Shown here piece by piece: positions 57,505-64,000 of a stretch of 64,000 bases of DNA; position 1 is the stretch's first letter, and each line of letters opens with the position of its first letter. Both the position numbers and the translations under genes were made by a program. Below the pieces are notes generated by a model. The model saw only the letters and a list, made by a program, of their open reading frames with translations. It was not told the origin of the DNA and made no database searches. The stretch spans positions 1,674,001 through 1,738,000 of the forward strand of contig JAPEIS010000015.1 in assembly GCA_029531795.1 (NCBI GenBank). Direction: 5' to 3'. The DNA is from Sclerotinia nivalis (taxonomy: Eukaryota > Ascomycota > Leotiomycetes > Helotiales > Sclerotiniaceae).

Positions 57505-59194
57505 CTAAAAATTCTTCACAATCCTTCTCCACAACGGCACCTTCTTCACCATCGCACTCTGAACCCCATCCCCCAAACTCTCAAAACCTCTCCCCACAGC
57601 AGGATCCAAATCATTTCTCCTCCCTTCATCCAGATCAATCTCCCTCAAATCCCAAATCCACGTCTTAAACCATGCTTTATACCCGAACCAAATCAACGGA
57701 AAAAGTACCAACAGAATATACGCATCCACGAAATCCCCAGCACTAAACGGACTCAAAGTTGTCCAGCCCTGTACTAATGCCAGAAAAGCATTGGCCGCAA
57801 ATCCAAAATAGGCATTATATGGGTAAGCAAAGGAAACAAATGGTAAATCGGATATTCTTCTCCCTTGAGCTTTCCACGCTGAGCGGAATCGGATATGGAT
57901 AAATGAGATAGAGCCCCAGACAAGAAATGTCGATACGCCGGAGAGGTTAACTATATAAGTATATGCGGCTCCTGCACCGGATGAAACATTCATCATACTC
58001 AATGCACCGAAAAGGTTCGTAAATACGATTGCATAGATGGGTACACCTCTCTTATCCGTAAACCTCAAGAATTTCGGCGCATGTCCTTCTTGTGCCATGA
58101 ATAAAATAGTTCTCGATCCAATATAAATAGAACTATTCACAGCACTCAAACACGTAGCCAAAATAAACGCGTTTACCAAGTGCACTCCCCCTTCCCATCC
58201 AGCATTTTGAATCGCAACAGTCATTGGACTTCTTAAGGCCTTGGATCCAGCACTTGCTAAGCCTTGCGCATTCCATGGGCATGTCATTCCGAAAAAGAGA
58301 GCCGAGCCCATGTAGATAAAGATTATACGCCAGAAAACTTGTCGAATTGCCAACGGAACCGCATTTTTAGGATTGCGGGTTTCGGCCGCCGCCACAGCAA
58401 TAGATTCACAGCCCGCATAAAACGTCGAGCAGAAAACGAAAACTTTGGCCACCCCTCGAAAGCCATCCGCAAAAGCACCAGGGTCATGCCAGTATTGAAA
58501 TCCGAGAGTATGTTGTTGTCCGCGAAGTCCTCCCGCGGCATAAATAATCGAAAAGATAAAGAAGGCAACCAGACCTCCAAGTTTAAGGAGTGCGAGCCAA
58601 AACTCTGCTTCCCCGAAAGCGGCTACGCCTAATAGTTGGAAAGCAAGGAATACAAACCAGAAGATCAGAAAATATCCCCACAAAGGAATTTTGTCGCTCC
58701 AGAAGATAAAGATGGATGAGAGGGTATTGTATTCATTTGCGAGGACAGCAGCCCAGATGATGAAGTAGTTCCAACCGACTGCAACGCTAAAAGCAGGGTC
58801 AAAAAAGTGTGATGTTAATGAGATGAAAGAACCTGAGGCGGGATATAAAGTGGTGAGTTCTCCGAGGGATTGCATAATGGAGAAGGCGATTAAACCAATG
58901 ACGCCAAATCCGATCAGGAGAGAAGCGGGCCCACCAGATGCGAGTGCACCACCTGAACCGACAAGAAGACCGGGTCCAATGATTCCTGAGGGACGTTAGA
59001 TTGATTATGAGGGGAGTGCGGGGGTGCGGGGGGTGAGAAGGGGGGCTGAAAATCTTACCTGCGAGTGCCATCATACTCAAATGTCGAGTTTGTAAACCCC
59101 GAGAAAGCCCACTACTGGGGTCAATTGGAAGACTATCACTGATCACATCGTCGGATGTATCATGAAGGTTATCTTTTCTATCCGGAAGCGACAT
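57505..59194 (-). CDS. Amino-acid permease (YAT family, APC superfamily)
   Basis: Exons 59194-59059 and 58985-57505, with a 73-nt intron, give 538 residues. The join restores LAG|IIGPGLLVGSGGALASGG, the first helix and conserved glycine motif of fungal amino-acid permeases, followed by MQSLGELTTLYPASGSF. About twelve hydrophobic segments follow, with conserved FAGCES-like text (TFYAGCESIAVAAAETRNPK) and NSSIYIGSRTIL. The N-terminus is hydrophilic and acidic, and the C-terminus ends in a basic WRRIVKNF tail. It would import amino acids by proton symport at the plasma membrane. Substrate range is uncertain; the sequence resembles general and dicarboxylic amino-acid permeases. Start chosen at the ATG at 59194; an upstream in-frame ATG at 59209 would add 5 residues. 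Confidence 0.92.
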
Positions 59195-59773
59195 TTTTGG
59201 CCGTCTCACAGAAATTTGTTATATGACACTCCAACACAGTATAATTGGGGACGGAAATGTCACCCAGGAAGATAAATGTTTCTGAGTATTTGTAAGACGA
59301 AGAATACCCTCATTTAAGTGGCCACTGGAATGTGGTATATAAGTATAATTGTTTTGCGAGTCTGGGGATGATTTTGATCATCATTGGACGAAAAAATATG
59401 ATGCAATACTAGCCAATTTTTTACAATATCGCTTGGGATAAATTTTAATTTTATGGGACCATGTCAAAATTTGGAAAGAACTTTTTTTATAATACCTAGA
59501 GCAAAAATGAAAGGCCATAACATGGCCTTGATGGTGTAAAAAAGCGTAAAAAGTGTGTATCAAAGCGTATAAAAACTTCGGCAAGAATTCAATGAGGAGA
59601 TTTCTTTCCGTGTATATTGGCAGTTTAGCATCACCCCGGACAGAAATCCGTGCATCAAATGAAGTGGAGCGTTTTAACATGATCCTCTACACACAAATCC
59701 AACGATTATCGTGGATGCCAAAATTCTGATGTCAAGTATAAATCCACTCGGTCATTATAAAGGGGTATATAAA
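59195..59773. other. Intergenic, no gene seen
   Basis: AT-rich spacer between ytm1 and the permease, which are transcribed in the same direction. A 99-codon minus frame (59381-59680) has no motif. Confidence 0.5.
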
Positions 59774-61272
59774 CTATCTCTCGGGTCTTGTAACACCTCT
59801 TCCCCTATTCACTTGAACCATTTTATCCTCACCAGCACTAACAATTCCAACATCCTTATCCCAATTAACATCGAATACCTTAACTCCCTCGCCTCCCACC
59901 GGTTTAGTCGTTTTGTCTTTCCTACTTTCTCTCTCAATGATATAAACCGCCTCTCCTACAACGCCAAGTCCCTCATCTTTCGTTCCTTGTCTTGTGCTTC
60001 TAAGATCCCAGACCCTACAAGTTCCATCATGGCCTGCTGAGACTAAACCATAGTTGCTATCAGGATCCGCAAATATCGACGAAACGAAATTGGTGTGTCC
60101 ACGGAGTGTCATGGCTTGGGTTGTAGCAGCCGAAGCTCTAGGATCGATGAGAGCAATGTGACGTGCTGTTGTCCCCGCTGCTATTATTTGATGACCAATT
60201 CCTGGTAGAGCGCATAATGAGAGTATAGGATTCAATAAAGTTCTCGTGTCAACAATGCTAGAAGTTGTAATGTCGAGTGTTTTGATGGTATGATCTTGAG
60301 AAGCAGAATATGCAACGGTAGAATCTTCAGGATTGAAGATGACAGCAGTTGCAGGTCCATTATGGCAATCCATGAGAGATAGAGGACCACGTTGAGGAGT
60401 AGATGTAGAAGTTGTGATTTTGCGTCGTTTAGCAGATGGTCCAGAAATAAGACTAGCATTTACTTCGGGAGCTGAAGATTTGTGGGAAGTCCAGAAACCA
60501 ATTTGTCCGTCTGCTGAAGCGGATAAGATGCGATTCGATGGTCCATGGACTGCGATTGAGTCAATGCTACCCGTGTGACCATATAACTCCAAAGTTGGTT
60601 TCAATTGCGCAGAGAAATGATCCTCCGCTTCCGAATAATTCCATATCCTTATTGTGCGATCCAATCCTGCTGATGCAATTTGTTTGGCAGAGAGGAATTT
60701 CGCCGATTTCACTCCAGAGGTATGTCCACCAGCACTAGCAGGTGCAGATGTCGCAATGGTCTGACCTGATTTATTCCAAACTCTGAGAAGTCCATCGTAA
60801 GAACCTGATAGTATGCGCTCTTGTCCGGCTTCAATCGAACTGCTACCCCAAGTTCCTACAGCGGAACTATCTGATAAAACGTCCACACTACTGACCCAAT
60901 CATCATGTTCGAAACTTGCTTCATAAAGAGGAGGTATCAAACTTCGCACGTATTGTAAGTTTAAAGTAGTTTCGGAGGATAATCCATTCGCAGTGAGGTA
61001 TTCATCAAGAGTCGTTCGTAAGAATGTGCCGTTAATTAAGAAATCGAATGGTATTGGCGAAGAGGTATTGAGCATGGCCTCGGAGTTGAGAATCTGTGAA
61101 AGTCCATATCTTCGTACATCTATTCCATTTATTAGTCTCGAAAAAGACCTGGGAGAAAATTGCATTGAACTTAAAACTTACTGGTAGGAACAAGCAATTG
61201 CTGCTTTCCTTCTGGTAACTCGATATCTGGAGATGTAGTGGTGAAATATACTTGCACCTGCCCTTGCGCCAT
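59774..61272 (-). CDS. ytm1: Ytm1/WDR12 ribosome-biogenesis WD40 protein
   Basis: Exons 61272-61182 and 61119-59774, with a 62-nt intron, give 478 residues. The N-terminal ubiquitin-like NLE domain (residues ~8-95) contains [15 protein letters not shown] and, after the join, [11 protein letters not shown] and [19 protein letters not shown]. Seven WD40 repeats follow (for example [50 protein letters not shown]). Ytm1 works with Erb1 and Nop7 in large-subunit pre-60S maturation, and the NLE domain is the target of the Rea1/Mdn1 AAA ATPase. The NLE acidic residue that contacts the Rea1 MIDAS is probably the Glu or Asp in the first loop. The gene is intact. Confidence 0.95.
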
Positions 61273-62070
61273 GTTTGCGACTTGAAAGTAAAGATATCTG
61301 TGGATTCGGAAATGTTTGTTGATTTCTTCGTAGGAAGTTTCTTGACATGGAGCTATTCAGAGTTGGATTTTTTTTCCGGCCGTGCATTGACACCATCACT
61401 GCAATTTTGGTGGGTGAGACCGCACGAGTTATTATTGTTAAATTCTTATCATAGACTTGTTATATATTCAACACATGAGAATGAGGACCACAACACAGAT
61501 CCTCATCTGAATGCGCGGATGGTATGGTATTCTGTATACCAAAAAGGAGGAGATATACTCATCCATGGCTAGTAGAGTCTAAATTGGCCGATCAAACCAC
61601 TGTAGGGCACTGAATTACAGTGTTAGAGCGTCGAAAATACTCCTGAGGTATAATGAGTACATTCTAGCATAGTTTCGCTAGTCGTTCCAAGACTGGTCCC
61701 TAAATACGTCAAATCCTATGAATGGGAGGCATATCAGTTCCGAGAAAAATGATCCAAGGACCACAATCGCAGGACAATTGATTTCCATGGCTCAAAGCCC
61801 TCTATCTCTTGAGGGCGCAGCTTAGCTCATCAACTTAGGATGATCCAGCGATTTCTTCAAGTGAAGTGAGACTGATGATTGTTGAGTGGTAATGTATTAA
61901 GCCGGCAGTCGTGGTCATCTCCTTAAGATAACTCAATCGTTCGAAGAATCTACAATAACAACATTGTTGATTTGAGGAGACACCAAGAGCCAACAGAATT
62001 GGATCTGAATCTTTTACAGTCTATTCATTATGTCTTCATTAAGAATCTCTTTGATCCTGCGGAATGTCCT
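61273..62070. other. Intergenic, no gene seen
   Basis: Spacer between the ytm1 start and the aquaporin 3' end. Frames at 61252-61572 overlap ytm1 in antisense and lack support. Confidence 0.5.
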
Positions 62071-63552
62071 TTATATGAAATTTCCATACTGTTGTCTTCG
62101 CCATTGGGCTTCCACATCATCTAATCTCCCCCACATTTCACCCCTTCGATCCATCGATCTCCTATTTCCTACAAAACTGTTGACGGAACCTTTTCTTCTC
62201 ATCGATCCAATACTAGGCTCATCTTTATACCACGACTTTCCGTTATTAAATCCAAGCACTTCTTCCTCTCTTTCATTGGCATGCTGTGCAACATCATGTT
62301 CAGGATTCTGTGTTGGATCGTTTTCAGGATCTCCATCCTGTCCCGGATTGGCCATTTCATATTCCAGCAACTTAATTAATCTGAAGAAGAGAACTGCCAA
62401 CCCGGCCCCCAAGAGTGGACCAACCCAATATATCCAATGTTCTCGTGGAAAGTTCCAAACAATCGCTGATGGACCAAAACTACGAGCTGGATTCATGGAT
62501 GCTCCAGTAAATGGAACAGCGACCATATGAGCAACAAAGAGAGCCAATCCGATACCGATAGGTGCTACAAATGTTGCTTTGTGCTTCTCCACTGCTAGCA
62601 TTATGATAGTGAAGATCAAAGCTGCTGTAGTAATAGCCTCGATAACGAACCCTTGAGCCATAGAAGTGCCGCTTCCAAGTGAGGTGGCGACATCAAGTTG
62701 ATTCGGGAAAATCTCTTTTACGAGAATAGCTGCTAAACATGAAGCGCCAAGTTGTGTAATGACAAGAAGCACAGCACGAACTGGTGACACTGCTTTTAGT
62801 AAGGCAAGTGCCAGTGTTACCTACTAATGTTAGCTTAAAGCTTCCTCGACAATAATCTTGCATTTACCGCTGGATTAAACAATCCTCCACTAATACGGAA
62901 AAATATCCAAGCAGTAACCATAAGACTAGCTCCGAAAGTTGCTGATATATAGAACAAGACCTCGAGATCTGGTGGCTCACGACCTTGAAGTCTCGCAACT
63001 TCAATACCTGCATAGCCAAAGAAAAGAAAAAGTGTCGTGCCGATCAATTCTCCAATAACAGCGACAATATCTGCTACAGTTAGTAAACTCCCAAATATGG
63101 ATTTTTGATCACTCACGATTCTTCCAGTCACTATTCATCCATTTCATCCACGTCGTCACTGGTCGCCTTTTTCTATATCTTCGTATTCTATCTTGTTTCT
63201 GTAAGGTTTGCATCCATGGTCGACTTCTACTCGCTCTCTTATTTTGTATGAAATTATCCCCATTTGTTAGACTGACGAAGCCATCTTCACTTGTTCTGTA
63301 TGGTTGTACTTCTGTATACCGAGTTTCACCGATAGTCGGAAAATGTCTTATGGCTTCGTTTGACCTTCTAGGAAATTCAAACTCTTGCATTGGTATTGGC
63401 ATATTGCTTCGTTGGACAACTCGTCTTGGTGGTGGAAAACTACGATATCGACTATCGTCTAAACGGATTTGAACTTCATCATCCTCATTTGATACGGGAC
63501 TTGCCCTCAATGGTTGGGGATGTTGTGTTATTGTAGGACTTCTCATGATCAT
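62071..63552 (-). CDS. Aquaporin (MIP family, orthodox water-channel type)
   Basis: Exons 63552-63117, 63070-62868 and 62820-62071, with introns of 46 and 47 nt, give 462 residues. A 145-residue cytosolic N-terminal extension rich in Arg/Pro/Ser leads to the channel domain: HIVAVIGELIGTTLFLFFGY, first pore motif LFNPAVTLA (NPA at 211-213, split by the second intron) and second motif SMNPARSFGP (NPA at 323-325). Ser after the second NPA-Arg, where glycerol facilitators have Asp, points to an orthodox aquaporin. Six membrane helices can be counted. The C-terminal tail (~90 residues) is hydrophilic and acidic, then basic. Fungal water channels have been linked to osmotic balance, spore and infection development; that role is not shown here. 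An internal ATG at codon 3 could also start translation. Confidence 0.92.
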
Positions 63553-64000
63553 TTTGTTTATGTCGGTATATTGTTACTATGATATGCCAGAAAATATTAT
63601 ATGCAATAGGAGATCATAATCCATTATATGGTTCTGGACTTGATTATAGTTCATGAGTATATGTCACTCCTCTTTCCTCCACCTCACTCTTCGACACAAG
63701 ATTTGTCCACTTGAACAATGCTTGGAAGCTTCTTTACTGATATCGGATTCTCCATAATTGGCAAACAGCTTATCAGCTTTTAGACTTTCCGGTTTCATAA
63801 ATCGTTGTTTTTCATTCGGTATTGATAGATGGATATTCATGCATACATAATGATCAGAAGACCCTCCCCTCACAAGAATTATTTATGCGAAACTTTCATG
63901 ACGATGCTATCTGGGGATATACAAAGTTTCCTGTGGAGTCGAGACCTACCCGGGAACAATAGACGTTTGGAAATAGACGCTAGGCCGGCCGAGAGATCAT
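63553..64000. other. Intergenic, right window edge
   Basis: Upstream DNA of the aquaporin gene. A 69-codon minus frame (63664-63873) is without motif. Nothing called. Confidence 0.5.

Noticed and set aside
59381..59680. 99-codon minus-strand frame between ytm1 and the permease
   Set aside because: Starts at a weak codon, AT-rich, no motif.
1..64000. tRNA, rRNA, riboswitch or complete transposon
   Set aside because: I looked for T-arm-like sequence, long terminal repeats, transposase or reverse-transcriptase motifs and thiamine-riboswitch text and saw none; a covariance-model scan could still find small RNAs.

Overview
The window looks like nuclear DNA of a filamentous ascomycete, most likely a plant-infecting Leotiomycete of the Botrytis/Sclerotinia type. 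The reasons are short introns (46-214 nt, most 46-80) with GTAAGT-like donors and CTAAC/CTGAC branch sites, AT-rich intergenic DNA, a fungal housekeeping set (Set1, tropomyosin, Ytm1, Fcf1, Rrp17, Zw10, Csi2, Big1) and a necrosis-inducing NLP gene. The genus is inferred from protein resemblance I recall and was not searched. All exon joins were made by hand from splice signals and frame.

Left part (1-22 kb) is accessory-like. It holds the C-terminal part of a Zn2Cys6-type regulator cut by the window edge, a frame-broken Pro/Ser-rich repeat gene, a dipeptidyl peptidase III gene with two separate lesions (a lost splice acceptor and a frameshift equal to an 11-bp loss), a small unresolved gene, a Mak32-like pfkB kinase, a nuclear-type protein with a degenerate C2HC cluster, a tandem pair of aminoglycoside-phosphotransferase-like (APH) kinases, and an orphan membrane protein beside a polypurine repeat.

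The middle (22-46 kb) is a conserved housekeeping block: Zw10/Dsl1 tether subunit, M16 zinc peptidase, Set1, a D-box/KEN-box protein that may be securin, tropomyosin, Rrp17, Big1, Fcf1 and Csi2. Microsatellites lie between them; the largest is a 33-unit AAAATC array between the M16 peptidase and set1.

The right part (47-57 kb) is gene-poor. It holds a third APH paralogue that lacks its intron and all three catalytic residues (a probable pseudokinase), spliced coding remnants in AT-rich DNA, a MITE-like hairpin, a degenerate duplication, and one secreted NLP gene. The last 6.5 kb returns to ordinary genes: amino-acid permease, Ytm1 and an aquaporin, all on the minus strand.

No rRNA, tRNA, CRISPR array, complete transposon or biosynthetic cluster was seen. 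The items most worth a second look are the APH-like trio with its pseudokinase member, the damaged DPP III gene, the C2HC protein, and the small membrane ORF with its in-frame duplication.
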